Source: Neorhizobium sp. SHOUNA12A
Lineage (GTDB): Bacteria; Pseudomonadota; Alphaproteobacteria; Rhizobiales; Rhizobiaceae
Reading direction: 5' to 3'
Assembly (NCBI RefSeq): GCF_023006505.1
Contig: NZ_JALBGV010000007.1
Span: 1 to 64,000 of the forward strand
DNA length: 64,000 nucleotides
Within the stretch, counting starts at the first letter, position 1. The number at the start of each line of letters is the position of its first letter. The notes below the pieces were generated by a model. That model made no database searches, had not been told where the DNA came from, and worked only from the letters and a program-made list of their open reading frames with translations. Shown one piece after another: positions 55,094-64,000 of this stretch. Position numbers and translations under genes: made by a program.

Positions 55094-56260
55094 ATGAAAA
55101 TCACCAGCGTTCGGCCGTGGCTAATCAGATCCGATGCGTCTTATTGGGGAGAGTATCTGTTCGTCGAAGTGACGACCGACGAGGGGGTGAGCGGCTGGGG
55201 AGAGATCACCACCACGACAAAGCTCGCCAATCGCGCTTTGTGCACGATCCTGCGGCAGATCGGTGACGCTTTGACAGGCGAGGACCCGGCACGTATCGAG
55301 TATCTGTGGCACAAGATATTCCGCAGCTTCACCTACATGGGCAGTCGTGGCGCCGCAGTCGAATGCGTAAGTGCCATCGACATAGCCCTTTGGGACATCC
55401 GAGGCAAAGTTCTGGGTCAGCCGATTTACGAGTTGTTGGGCGGGCCGGTACGCGATGAAATCGCGCTCTACACCCATCCCAACCAGGCCAAGTTTACCAG
55501 CAAAGAGGCTGTGGTTCGGGAAATTCGGGACATCGTCGAGTCCGGCCACACTGCGCTCAAGTTCGATCCTTTCCCCCACCAGGGCCGCACCGCCGATGGA
55601 CAGTCTCGCGAACAACGGGACGGCTACCTCGATGGCAGCATGACCCGCAAGGATGAGCGCGAAGCCGCCGAACTCACTGCTCTGATCCGCGAAACGGCCG
55701 GCTCTGATGTGGACATCCTCATCGATGCGCATGGCCGGTTCGACGTTCCCACCGCCATTCGCCTTTGTCGGAGCCTCGAGGAAGCCGGTCAGATCGACTG
55801 GTTCGAGGAGCCCTGTCCACCGGAGAGCCTCAGCGCTCTCAAACAGGTCCGTGAGAAGGTCAGCGCCGCCATCTCGTGGGGCGAGCGCGGCCACACGAAG
55901 TGGGATTTCGTGCCGGTGCTCGAAAACAAGCTCGCCGACTACATCATGCCGGACGTCACCTGGACCGGCGGCATTACCGAACTCAAGAAGATTTCCGCCC
56001 TATGCGAAGCCTACTACATCCCGGTCTCGCCGCATGACGCCGCAGGGCCGATCAACGTGGTTGCGGGAGCGCAGGTGATGATGACCGTTCCCAATTTCTA
56101 CAAACTTGAAACGTCAGAGTGGAACCTGGGCAAATACGATCACCTCATCGACAGACCACTCGATGTTTCGAACGGCAGCCTCAAGCTTACGCCTAAGCCT
56201 GGTCTGGGCGTCGAAATGAACCGCGACTACCTTCAAAATCACGAGATAGAGCTGCACTAG
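55094..56260 (+). CDS. enolase-superfamily acid-sugar dehydratase
   Basis: 388-residue MR-subgroup enzyme. Metal ligands: Asp in LIDAHGRFD, Glu in FEEPCPPE, Glu in WGERGHTKWDF; His in SPHDAAGP as the general acid/base. N-terminal domain MKITSVRPWLIRSDAS. It is the most GalD-like of the plus-strand trio. Start preceded by AAGG; 54 nt after the regulator gene. Confidence 0.86.
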   Translation: MKITSVRPWLIRSDASYWGEYLFVEVTTDEGVSGWGEITTTTKLANRALCTILRQIGDALTGEDPARIEYLWHKIFRSFTYMGSRGAAVECVSAIDIALWDIRGKVLGQPIYELLGGPVRDEIALYTHPNQAKFTSKEAVVREIRDIVESGHTALKFDPFPHQGRTADGQSREQRDGYLDGSMTRKDEREAAELTALIRETAGSDVDILIDAHGRFDVPTAIRLCRSLEEAGQIDWFEEPCPPESLSALKQVREKVSAAISWGERGHTKWDFVPVLENKLADYIMPDVTWTGGITELKKISALCEAYYIPVSPHDAAGPINVVAGAQVMMTVPNFYKLETSEWNLGKYDHLIDRPLDVSNGSLKLTPKPGLGVEMNRDYLQNHEIELH

Positions 56261-56328
56261 CTAACAACGCTCTACGCCGCCTCAGCGTGCGCGACGACGA
56301 GCGCCGCCGACCAGAACGAGGATAAATC

Positions 56329-57690
56329 ATGCCAGAAGCAAATGGAGCCGACGAGGCGCTCAATCGGGTGAACACGCGTTCCAAGCCGTCTGACCTTCGC
56401 ATCACCGACATGCGGGTAGCCGAAATTGTCGGCGCGCCGTTCACCTCGGTGCTGCTGAAGATTTACACTAATCAGGGCATTGTCGGGCTTGGCGAGGTGC
56501 GCGACGGTGCCAGCGCCACCTACGCGCTGATGCTGAAGAGCCGGTTGCTTGGCGAGAACCCTTGCGACATCGATCGCCTGTTTCGACGGATCAAGCAGTT
56601 CGGCGGGCACGGCCGGCAAGGCGGCGGCGTGTCGGCGGTCGAAATCGCCTTGTGGGATCTTGCCGGCAAGGCCTATGGCGTCCCTGTCTACCAGATGCTC
56701 GGCGGTCGGTTTCGGGAGAAGGTGCGCGTCTATTGCGATACCGACGCGACCGTGCCGAGCGGTACCGAGACCGGTAAACGCCTCAAGCAGCGCATGGAGC
56801 TCGGATTCACCTTCCTCAAGATGGATTTGGGATTGATGCAGATCGCGGATGTGCCCGGTGCGGTCGTGTCTCCTGCCGGCTCACTTGAAGGGTACCGCCA
56901 CCACCCCGACCGCGGTCCGCTAAAGACGATGGAGGAGCGGCGCCTCCGCAACGCTGTATACGATTTGCATAACGTCCCGCACCCGTTCACCGGCCTCCAC
57001 TTTTCCGACAAGGGCCTCGACTTCCTTGAGCAATACATTGCCGAGGTTCGTGAGGTCATCGGCATGGATGTGCCGCTCGCGATCGACCATATCGGCCATA
57101 TCTCCATGCAGAACGGCATTCGCCTTGCCAGGCGAATTGAAAAATACGTGCCGGCCTGGCTCGAGGATGTGATCCCATGGCAGTATACCGAGCAATATCG
57201 ACAACTGCAGGACGCCACCACGGTGCCAATCTGCACCGGCGAGGACATATACCTCAAGGAAGGCTTCGAGCCTCTGCTTAACAGCGGCGGCGTCTCCGTT
57301 ATCCACCCGGACCTGCTCACAAGTGGGGGTATCCTCGAGACCAAGAAGATCGGCGATATGGCGCAGGACCGGGGTGTCGCCATGGCCATCCACATGGCAG
57401 AAAGTCCAATCGCAGCAATGGCCGCTGCGCATGTCGCCACCGCGACCGAAAATTTCATGGCGCTCGAATACCATTCCGCCGATGTCGACTGGTGGGACGA
57501 TATCGTCACCGGCCTTCCCAAACCGCTGGTGAAGGACGGCTTCATCACCGTTTCGGACAAGCCGGGCCTGGGGATTGACGACGTCGTCGACGAGGTGATC
57601 TCGCAGCATCTGCAGCCGGGTGTCACCGGCATCTGGCAGCCTACGGATCACTGGGACGATGAGTATTCCTGGGATCGCACCTGGAGCTGA
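56329..57690 (+). CDS. enolase-superfamily dehydratase/racemase-like enzyme
   Basis: 453 residues, longer than its neighbours because of an N-terminal extension and an insertion with [19 protein letters not shown] near residue 185. Metal-ligand candidates: Asp in AIDHIGH, Glu in WLEDVIPW, Glu in TGEDIYL; base region [12 protein letters not shown]. The sequence differs from GalD-type members, so it probably acts on another acid sugar or as an epimerase. GAGGA precedes the start. Confidence 0.83.
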   Translation: MPEANGADEALNRVNTRSKPSDLRITDMRVAEIVGAPFTSVLLKIYTNQGIVGLGEVRDGASATYALMLKSRLLGENPCDIDRLFRRIKQFGGHGRQGGGVSAVEIALWDLAGKAYGVPVYQMLGGRFREKVRVYCDTDATVPSGTETGKRLKQRMELGFTFLKMDLGLMQIADVPGAVVSPAGSLEGYRHHPDRGPLKTMEERRLRNAVYDLHNVPHPFTGLHFSDKGLDFLEQYIAEVREVIGMDVPLAIDHIGHISMQNGIRLARRIEKYVPAWLEDVIPWQYTEQYRQLQDATTVPICTGEDIYLKEGFEPLLNSGGVSVIHPDLLTSGGILETKKIGDMAQDRGVAMAIHMAESPIAAMAAAHVATATENFMALEYHSADVDWWDDIVTGLPKPLVKDGFITVSDKPGLGIDDVVDEVISQHLQPGVTGIWQPTDHWDDEYSWDRTWS

Positions 57691-57707
57691 GGCTAAAAGG
57701 AACGAAG

Positions 57708-58907
57708 ATGAAGATCACCGATCTCCGCTGCGCCGTTATCGGCAGACATCCGATCGTCCGCATCGTTACGGACGCAGGCCTCTATGGCTTGGGTGAAGTC
57801 GAATTTACCAAGCCCTACCTCAAGCCCTGGGTGCTGCATTTCCGCGAGGCGCTGATCGGCGAGGACCCGACCGACGTCGAGAGAGTCATGCTGAAGATCC
57901 GTCAACGCGGCTCTTTCAAGCCGTACGGCGCGGCGGTGAGCGCTATCGAGCATGCGCTTTGGGATATTGCCGGCAAGGCCGCGGGCGTGCCCGTCTATAA
58001 ACTGCTCGGCGGCAAGGTGCGGGACAAGGTGCGCGTCTACAATGGTTCGGTCCGCCGGACACGCACGGGCGACCGGCCGGAGGATTACGCCGCTGACGTC
58101 AAATGGATGATGGAGCAGCCGCAGAACTTCTTCATGGTCAAGCAAGGAATCTCGTTCCACTCCAACATGAAGGACACCGTCGAGGACTTCCACTACGGCG
58201 TGACGCAGAAGAAGGCTGGTTATCACGGTGCCATGGATCAGGGCGTGATCAGCGAGCGTGGTTTCAATCACATGCTCGACTGCGTGATCGCGATGAAGGA
58301 AGTGCTGGGCGACAAGGTCAGCCTGGCGCTCGACTGCGGCCCGGGCTGGATGCTGCCCGATGCGATCAAGTTCGCTCGCGCGGTCGAGAAGTACAATTTG
58401 ATGTGGCTCGAGGACATGCTGACCGGCGACTACGTGCCGTGGGTCAATCCGCAGGCCTATCGGGAGCTGACAACCTCAACCTCGACGCCTATTCACACTG
58501 GGGAACAGATCTACCTGCGGCACAATTTCAAGGAACTGATCGAGACGCAGGCGGTGCGCGTCATCGGCCCCGATCCAGCCGATATTGGCGGCATTGCCGA
58601 GCTCAAATGGGTCGCCGAGCACGCCTACATGCACTCGATCCTAATGGCACCGCACGGCACCGCCAACGGCCTGCTGGGGCTTGGCGCGTTGATCAATGTC
58701 TGCGCCACGTTGCCGGCAAATTACGTCGCGTTCGAATATCCGACCGCCTCCGACCCCTGGTGGGAGGACCTGGTAATCGGCTTGCCGCCGCAGATCGTCA
58801 AGGACAGCATGGTGGACCTACTGGAAGCGCCGGGTCTGGGCCTCGATATCGACCCTGAAGGGGCCAGGAAATATCTCAGGGAAGAGGATGCGGGCTTTTT
58901 CGACTGA
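57708..58907 (+). CDS. enolase-superfamily acid-sugar dehydratase
   Basis: 399-residue MR-subgroup enzyme. Metal ligands: Asp in ALDCGPGW, Glu in WLEDMLTG, Glu in TGEQIYL; His in APHGTANG. An insertion DFHYGVTQKKAGYHG sits mid-barrel. It starts 17 nt after the previous gene with AAGGA upstream, completing a regulator plus three-enzyme operon. Confidence 0.84.
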   Translation: MKITDLRCAVIGRHPIVRIVTDAGLYGLGEVEFTKPYLKPWVLHFREALIGEDPTDVERVMLKIRQRGSFKPYGAAVSAIEHALWDIAGKAAGVPVYKLLGGKVRDKVRVYNGSVRRTRTGDRPEDYAADVKWMMEQPQNFFMVKQGISFHSNMKDTVEDFHYGVTQKKAGYHGAMDQGVISERGFNHMLDCVIAMKEVLGDKVSLALDCGPGWMLPDAIKFARAVEKYNLMWLEDMLTGDYVPWVNPQAYRELTTSTSTPIHTGEQIYLRHNFKELIETQAVRVIGPDPADIGGIAELKWVAEHAYMHSILMAPHGTANGLLGLGALINVCATLPANYVAFEYPTASDPWWEDLVIGLPPQIVKDSMVDLLEAPGLGLDIDPEGARKYLREEDAGFFD

Positions 58908-59020
58908 GCCTCGCTCCACTTGCCGGCATGGCACAGACCGTCGGTGAACTGACCGACCAGGGATCGCCGGCGTTCGAGGCTGCCATTCCGATCCTGTCGC
59001 GGGGTCGCATTTGTCGAATG

Positions 59021-60013
59021 CTAAGCAGTTGATCTTGAGATAAGTTTCCCCCTGAAGGCTTTGTTTTCTCGTGGCTCCCTTCCGAGTATCATAGACAGGA
59101 TTGCCGTTACCATTTCGATAGCGGGCTGCTCGTATGTCGTCAGGTCATAGGCAGGGGAGGCAGCGAGGGGAGTATTGTCGAAACCGGCAATCGCAATATC
59201 ATCCGGAATACGGAGTTTTAGGGTACTGCGGACGTAATCGATCGCGCCGAAGGCCAGAGCATCGTTTTCACACATGAGAAGATCCGGCCATTGCTCGCGT
59301 GGGGTCTCCTGAAACAAGATCCTTGCGGCCTCAAATCCGTGTCCTGAACTGTAGGATGCTGCCGAAACACCAAGCACAGACTTAGCGCCATGGGCTTCCC
59401 AGAAAGCGTTGAACGCGCGGCGTCGGCCCAACGCGGTGGAAAGGGTTTTGGCGCCGGACAGAAAAGCGGGACGTCGATATCCTTTAGAATAAAAATACTC
59501 GCATAGTTCTCGCATCGCCAGCGGCGTATCGCATGTGATCGCGGGGACATTCGGTATCTGGCTATCGCGGGCCAAAACGTAAAGCGGGGCCCCGCCCTGT
59601 ATCCGATCGTCCTCCAGCATCTCCGGTCGGAACGCCGTGCCGAACAAGATGATGGCATCGACTTGACGCTGGCCGGCATCCAACAGCGCCTGCACGTGGT
59701 CGAAATGTTCATTGATGTTGATAAGGACCGTCAACAAGCCTTCTGACTGAAGTTGCCAAGTCAAAATCTCGAGAACTGGCAGTTTGTGTGGGTTCTTGAA
59801 ATCATCGACCAGGATCGCGACCTGGTGTGTCAGGTTGGTCGCCAAGCTGCGTGCCAGCAAGTTCGGCCGGTAGTTCAGGCTCTCCGCGGCCTCCAGAACC
59901 CTCAATCGACTTTTTTCGGCGATCGAAGCCCCCGGCGTAAACGCGCGAATGACGGTCCACTTCGAGACACCTGCAGATCGCGCCACATCTTCCGCTGTAA
60001 CTCGCTTCGCCAT
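59021..60013 (-). CDS. LacI-family transcriptional regulator
   Basis: 330 residues from ATG 60013 with GAGG upstream. N-terminal HTH: VTAEDVARSAGVSKWTVIRAFTPGASIAEKSRLRVLEAAESLNYRPNLLAR, followed by a periplasmic-binding-protein-like sensor domain (VAILVDDFKNP, FLSGAKT, IAIAGFDNTPLAASP). Divergent from a ribose-type ABC transporter whose promoter has a LacI-type palindrome, so it is the likely local repressor. Confidence 0.93.
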   Translation of the reverse strand: MAKRVTAEDVARSAGVSKWTVIRAFTPGASIAEKSRLRVLEAAESLNYRPNLLARSLATNLTHQVAILVDDFKNPHKLPVLEILTWQLQSEGLLTVLININEHFDHVQALLDAGQRQVDAIILFGTAFRPEMLEDDRIQGGAPLYVLARDSQIPNVPAITCDTPLAMRELCEYFYSKGYRRPAFLSGAKTLSTALGRRRAFNAFWEAHGAKSVLGVSAASYSSGHGFEAARILFQETPREQWPDLLMCENDALAFGAIDYVRSTLKLRIPDDIAIAGFDNTPLAASPAYDLTTYEQPAIEMVTAILSMILGREPRENKAFRGKLISRSTA

Positions 60014-60079
60014 ACTGACCTCACCTGACCTACCGCGTGGAATGGATATTCCGTTGTGCCGAAAATTGGAATTATTGAG

Positions 60080-60107
60080 TTGACATATTGAAGCCAACTG
60101 ATATGAA
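60080..60107 (+). promoter_or_regulatory. promoter of the ribose-type ABC transporter operon
   Basis: TTGACA (60080-60085), 16-nt spacer, TATGAA (60102-60107). The predicted start of transcription is about 60115, adjacent to the operator palindrome. Confidence 0.65.
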
Positions 60108-60115
60108 TTTTACGG

Positions 60116-60131
60116 TTGCTACCGGTAGCAA
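60116..60131. promoter_or_regulatory. LacI-family operator
   Basis: Perfect 16-bp palindrome TTGCTACC/GGTAGCAA with central CG, the usual form of LacI/GalR sites. It begins at the predicted transcription start, where a bound repressor would block initiation. Confidence 0.75.
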
Positions 60132-60226
60132 AATCTATTGCGGCCTAGCAATGGAAACGGCGGGGGGAGGTCCACGTCGGATAGAGGAGCGACGCAGGCT
60201 TAGCCGCGTCAATGGGAGGAAAGAGC

Positions 60227-61174
60227 ATGAAATCGCTTATCAAGAAACTCGCGCTCGGCGTTTCGATCGTTGCAGCCGTTGCGGGTGCTGACAGTCTCGC
60301 ATACGCAAAAGATATCAAGATCATCGCCGTCACGCATGGCCAAGCAAACGATCCCTTTTGGTCGGTGGTCAAGAATGGCGTGACAGCCGGCGCCAAGGAT
60401 GCCGGCGTTCAGGTCGATTATCGCGCGCCTGAGACATTCGACATGGTGGCTATGAGCCAGCTGATCGACGCTGCGGTGAACCAGAAGCCGGACGGGCTGA
60501 TCGTGTCGATCCCGGATGCTTCGGCTCTCGGACGCTCGATCGAGAAGGCGGTGGCTTCCGGTATTCCGGTGATTTCCATTAACTCCGGGTCCGATGTTTC
60601 CAAGAAACTCGGTGCTTTGCTGCATGTCGGTCAAGACGAGTACGGCGCAGGTAAGGCTGCCGGTGAAAAGCTGAAACAGATGGGTGGCAAGACCGGCATC
60701 TGCGTCAACCAGGAGGTCGGTAACGTCTCGCTCGACCTGCGTTGCAAGGGCTTCTCGGATGGCTTCGGCGGTACTGTTACCGTGTTGCCGGTGTCCAATG
60801 ATCCGGCCGAAGTTCGCGCCAAGGTCAAAGCGTCACTGAGCGCCAACAATGCTATCGATACCATCATGGCTCTCGGTGCAAGCACCGCCGGCGAACCTTC
60901 GCTCGCAGCCGTCAAGGACGCTGGCAAGACCGGCAAGGTCAATGTGGCGACCTTCGATCTTTCGGCCAATTTCCTGAAAGCGGTTGCCGCCGGCGAAGCT
61001 GCCTTCGCGATCGACCAGCAACAGTTCCTGCAGGGCTATTTGTCGACCGTCTTCCTGGCCAATAACGCGAAATATGGCCTCATCCCCGGCGGCAACGTTC
61101 CATCGGGTCCGAATCTGATCACCAAGGATAAGGCGGCTCAGGTCGTCGAACTGTCGGCGAAGGGCATCCGCTGA
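60227..61174 (+). CDS. sugar ABC transporter substrate-binding protein (ribose type, CUT2)
   Basis: 315 residues from ATG 60227 (AGGA upstream). Signal peptide 1-27 (LAYA then K). The mature protein has the RbsB-like type-I fold: IIAVTHGQANDPFWSVVKNGV, DGLIVSIPDASAL, GIPVISINSGSD. It binds a pentose or related polyol. First gene of the LacI-controlled operon. Confidence 0.92.
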   Translation: MKSLIKKLALGVSIVAAVAGADSLAYAKDIKIIAVTHGQANDPFWSVVKNGVTAGAKDAGVQVDYRAPETFDMVAMSQLIDAAVNQKPDGLIVSIPDASALGRSIEKAVASGIPVISINSGSDVSKKLGALLHVGQDEYGAGKAAGEKLKQMGGKTGICVNQEVGNVSLDLRCKGFSDGFGGTVTVLPVSNDPAEVRAKVKASLSANNAIDTIMALGASTAGEPSLAAVKDAGKTGKVNVATFDLSANFLKAVAAGEAAFAIDQQQFLQGYLSTVFLANNAKYGLIPGGNVPSGPNLITKDKAAQVVELSAKGIR

Positions 61175-61287
61175 TCCACCCTCTGTCGCGTTAGCACGTG
61201 TCGGCCGCTCCTTCAGCAGGAGGGGCTGCCGACTAACCCTACGCGTTGTCTGCATGGCTGTGGCGCGCGACGCCCACGGGAGGAACC

Positions 61288-62409
61288 ATGACTGAAATTA
61301 GCAAAATTCCAGCCGCATCGATTAAATCTGACGAGCGCCTCAAGAAGGTCAGCGTCCTGACAAGCCTGATGCGGCGCCCCGAACTTGGCGCAGTCGCGGG
61401 CCTCGTCATGGTGGTGATCTTTTTCTTCTTTACCGCCGATACCTCGATGTTCTCGTTGTCGGGAATGATGACCATCCTGGCGCCGGCATCACAGCTGGGG
61501 ATTCTTGCGATTGCGGCGTCAATGTTGATGATCGGCGGAGAGTTCGATCTTTCCATCGGCTCGATGGTGGCCTTCGCCGGCCTGATTTTCGGTGGTCTGT
61601 TGGTCAATTTTGGCCAGCCACTTTGGATCGCGATCCTATTTACCTTGCTCTTCGCAGCTCTGCTGGGCGCCGTGAACGGTCAGATCGTCATCCGCACCCG
61701 GCTTCCCTCCTTCATTGTCACGCTGGCTTTCCTGTTCATCCTGCGCGGACTGACACTCGTCGGCCTCAAATGGGCGACCGGCGGATCTACACAGCTTCGC
61801 GGTATCAGCGAAGCTGTTGGAGATACCTCCATTGCCGGCCTGTTTTCAGGCCTCGCCTTCCAGGGTTTCTTTGCCTGGCTTGCCGAAAACAACCTGATCG
61901 AGAAATTCGACAATGGCATGCCGAAGGTCGCGGGCGTGCCTGTCTCCGTGGTCTGGTTCGTCGGTCTTGCCGGCGTTGCGACGTGGGTCCTGCTGCGTAC
62001 CCGGGTCGGAAACTGGATCTTTGCCGTCGGAGGTGATGCCAATGCCGCTCGAAACTCCGGTGTACCCGTCGATCACGTCAAGACCGGGCTTTTTGCCTTG
62101 ACCGCATGCGCGGCTGCTCTCGTCGCCATCATCACGGTGCTGGATGCCGGATCGACGGACGCACGACGCGGTTTCCAGAAGGAGTTCGAAGCCATCATCG
62201 CAGCCGTCATCGGAGGAAGCCTTCTGACAGGCGGTTACGGCTCGGCCATAGGCGCCTTTTTCGGAGCAATCATCTTCGGCCTCGTCTCCATCGGCCTCAC
62301 CTATACGAAGTTCGACTCCGACTGGTTTCAGGTCTTTCTCGGCACCATGCTGCTGCTTGCCGTCCTCTTCAACAACTTCATTCGCCGCAAAGTTACAGGG
62401 GAGCGCTGA
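61288..62409 (+). CDS. sugar ABC transporter permease (ribose type)
   Basis: 373-residue CUT2 permease, about ten transmembrane helices, with the RbsC-type conserved segment [16 protein letters not shown] and the [14 protein letters not shown] loop. ATG 61288 has GGAGG upstream. Longer than the typical ~325 residues because of an N-terminal cytoplasmic tail and an internal loop ([17 protein letters not shown]). Confidence 0.92.
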   Translation: MTEISKIPAASIKSDERLKKVSVLTSLMRRPELGAVAGLVMVVIFFFFTADTSMFSLSGMMTILAPASQLGILAIAASMLMIGGEFDLSIGSMVAFAGLIFGGLLVNFGQPLWIAILFTLLFAALLGAVNGQIVIRTRLPSFIVTLAFLFILRGLTLVGLKWATGGSTQLRGISEAVGDTSIAGLFSGLAFQGFFAWLAENNLIEKFDNGMPKVAGVPVSVVWFVGLAGVATWVLLRTRVGNWIFAVGGDANAARNSGVPVDHVKTGLFALTACAAALVAIITVLDAGSTDARRGFQKEFEAIIAAVIGGSLLTGGYGSAIGAFFGAIIFGLVSIGLTYTKFDSDWFQVFLGTMLLLAVLFNNFIRRKVTGER

Positions 62410-62411
62410 GC

Positions 62412-63212
62412 ATGGCCGACATCCAATCCAATTCACCGGCCCCGATCATCGAAGCCAGGGACATCGTCAAGCACTATGGCTCCGTCATTGCGCTCTCCGG
62501 GATCTCGATGAAGGTGCTGGAAGGTGAAGTTCTCTGCCTGCTCGGAGACAATGGCGCCGGCAAGTCGACGCTGATCAAGACGCTGTCCGGCGTGGTTAAG
62601 CCTTCCGGTGGCGAGCTGCTCGTCGATGGAAAGCCTGTCACGTTCTCCAGCCCGCGTGATGCGCTCGATGCCGGCATCGCCACCGTCTACCAGGATCTGG
62701 CCATGATTCCGCTCATGTCCGTAACGCGCAACTTCTTCATGGGGCGCGAGCCACGCAAGGGTATCCCGCCCTTCCGCTACATCGACTTCAAACATTGCGA
62801 TGCCGTGACGCGGGAGGAGATGCACAAGATCGGGATCGATGTTCGGGATCCGAACCAGGCGGTCGGAACCCTATCCGGCGGCGAACGGCAATGCGTGGCG
62901 ATCGCGCGTGCGGTCTATTTCGGGGCGAAGGTTCTCATCCTCGACGAGCCGACATCTGCGCTGGGCGTGGCACAGACGTCTATGGTTCTCAAATACATCA
63001 ACCATGTGCAGCAGAAGGGCCTTGGGGTCATCTTCATCACGCACAATGTGCGCCACGCTTTCGCGGTCGGCAACCGCTTCACCATCCTCAATCGCGGCAA
63101 GACGCTGGGCACCTATGCCAAGAGCGAGATTTCCATCGATGAGCTTCAAAACATGATGGCCGGCGGCAAAGAATTGCAGGCGCTCTCCAACGAGCTCGGC
63201 GGCACCATCTAA
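62412..63212 (+). CDS. sugar ABC transporter ATP-binding protein (single-ATPase ribose type)
   Basis: 266 residues with one ABC cassette only: Walker [14 protein letters not shown]-loop [10 protein letters not shown], signature [15 protein letters not shown], Walker [16 protein letters not shown]. Typical RbsA has two cassettes; this short form is seen in rhizobial CUT2 systems and must work as a dimer. Starts 2 nt after the permease. Confidence 0.92.
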   Translation: MADIQSNSPAPIIEARDIVKHYGSVIALSGISMKVLEGEVLCLLGDNGAGKSTLIKTLSGVVKPSGGELLVDGKPVTFSSPRDALDAGIATVYQDLAMIPLMSVTRNFFMGREPRKGIPPFRYIDFKHCDAVTREEMHKIGIDVRDPNQAVGTLSGGERQCVAIARAVYFGAKVLILDEPTSALGVAQTSMVLKYINHVQQKGLGVIFITHNVRHAFAVGNRFTILNRGKTLGTYAKSEISIDELQNMMAGGKELQALSNELGGTI

Positions 63213-63231
63213 TTCACGAAACGGGATTGTA

Positions 63232-64000
63232 ATGATGACAGAAGAGCATGCACATCCGGGGCCCTTCACGCTGGCTGTCTGTGCAGAAATGGTTTTCCGC
63301 TCTTTGCCGTTCACGGAGCGGCTGAAGCGGATCACCGAGCTTGGCTTCGTCGCCGAGATCTGGGACTGGACCAAGCATGATATTCCTGCTCTTGCCCGGT
63401 CCGGCGCGACGTTCTCGTCGATGACGGGGTACATCACCGGCACGCTCGCGGACGATGAGGGCGCCGATGAACTCATCAGGACGGCGCGTCTGTCTACCAC
63501 CGTTGCCAAGGAACTCGGTTGCCCCCGGCTCAACTTGCACGGGACGGGTCTCGACGGGCAGGGGCTGCCGGTGCTCAAGTCGGAGGGCGTCACTGGCGCG
63601 ATGTGGCTGAAGGCACGCGACACCCTCAATCGCATCGCGGATCTCGGTGAGGAAGAAGGCGTGACGTTCGTTCTTGAGAACCTCAACGAAGCGGTCGATC
63701 ACCCGAAAACGCCTTTCGCCAAGGCCGCCGACACGATCGCCCTGGTCTCTGCGATCAATCGTCCGTCGCTGAAGCTCAATCTCGATCTTTACCACGCCCA
63801 GATCGGCGAAGGGAATCTCATCGAGCTCTGCCGTCGGGCGCTGCCATTCATCGGCGAAATCCAGGTGGCGGATGTGCCCGGCCGCATGGAGCCCGGCACC
63901 GGAGAGATCAATTTCCCGGCCATCGCCCGCGCGCTGAACGCCATGGGCTACACCGGCGTCATCGGGCTTGAGGCCTGGCCGGCCGAGGACGACGAGCTGG
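63232..64000 (+). CDS. hydroxypyruvate isomerase / sugar-phosphate isomerase family protein (partial)
   Basis: Runs from ATG 63232 (or 63235) to the end of the window with no stop, so it is truncated at the 3' side. The ~256 visible residues have the TIM-barrel pattern of the hydroxypyruvate isomerase group: EMVFRSLPFTERL, NLHGTGLDG, ENLNEAVDHP (metal-binding Glu), LNLDLYHAQIGEG and IGEIQVADVPGRMEPGTGEIN, then IGLEAW. It follows the ABC ATPase by 19 nt and probably processes the imported sugar. Confidence 0.8.
   Translation, partial: MMTEEHAHPGPFTLAVCAEMVFRSLPFTERLKRITELGFVAEIWDWTKHDIPALARSGATFSSMTGYITGTLADDEGADELIRTARLSTTVAKELGCPRLNLHGTGLDGQGLPVLKSEGVTGAMWLKARDTLNRIADLGEEEGVTFVLENLNEAVDHPKTPFAKAADTIALVSAINRPSLKLNLDLYHAQIGEGNLIELCRRALPFIGEIQVADVPGRMEPGTGEINFPAIARALNAMGYTGVIGLEAWPAEDDEL

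Overview
The window is a GC-rich chromosomal segment of an alphaproteobacterium, most likely a member of the Rhizobiaceae (Rhizobium/Neorhizobium/Agrobacterium-like). The evidence is the gene order ruvC-ruvA-ruvB ... ybgC-tolQRAB-pal-cpoB-tilS-ftsH-glmM, a sulfolipid operon sqdB-sqdD-sqdC, a serC-serA pair preceded by hairpins matching the alphaproteobacterial serC leader, an MCP ending in DWEDF, and two CtrA-type TTAA-N7-TTAAC-like sites. No species can be named from the sequence alone.

Positions 1-41600 are mostly core chromosome. The region starts inside a DEAD-box RNA helicase gene and continues with small metabolic enzymes, yebC, a PiT phosphate transporter, a flavin monooxygenase and a chemoreceptor. 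The Holliday-junction genes ruvC, ruvA and ruvB follow, unusually interrupted by two different VapBC-type toxin-antitoxin pairs. Next come a TAT-exported phosphoesterase, a NUDIX enzyme, two small proteins of unclear role, the sqdBDC sulfolipid operon (minus strand), the Tol-Pal envelope operon, tilS, ftsH, glmM, a second chemoreceptor, an outer-membrane barrel protein, serC-serA, a stand-alone alanyl-tRNA-synthetase-like protein, a Tim44-like protein, a DUF1810 protein, a mechanosensitive channel and mnmA.

At 41696-41772 lies a tRNA with anticodon CAT. Immediately after it the content becomes accessory. A 1346-residue membrane-bound NRPS of the Pls (epsilon-poly-lysine synthetase) type, with A-T-TM2-C1-TM2-C2-TM2-C3 architecture, overlaps its own Sfp-type phosphopantetheinyl transferase by ATGA. 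This is a self-contained candidate for making an amino-acid homopolymer or short isopeptide product.

From 47650 to the end is a sugar-acid uptake and catabolism region. A minus-strand operon encodes a CUT1-type ABC transporter, a galactonate-dehydratase-like enolase-superfamily enzyme and an RraA/HMG-aldolase-family protein. A divergent plus-strand operon encodes a GntR/FCD regulator and three more enolase-superfamily enzymes. A LacI regulator then diverges from a ribose-type ABC transporter, whose promoter carries a perfect 16-bp LacI-family palindrome just downstream of the -10, and which is followed by a hydroxypyruvate-isomerase-family gene that runs off the window. Four different enolase-superfamily acid-sugar dehydratase candidates in one locus suggest a branched or multi-substrate aldonate/uronate pathway whose substrate cannot be read from sequence.
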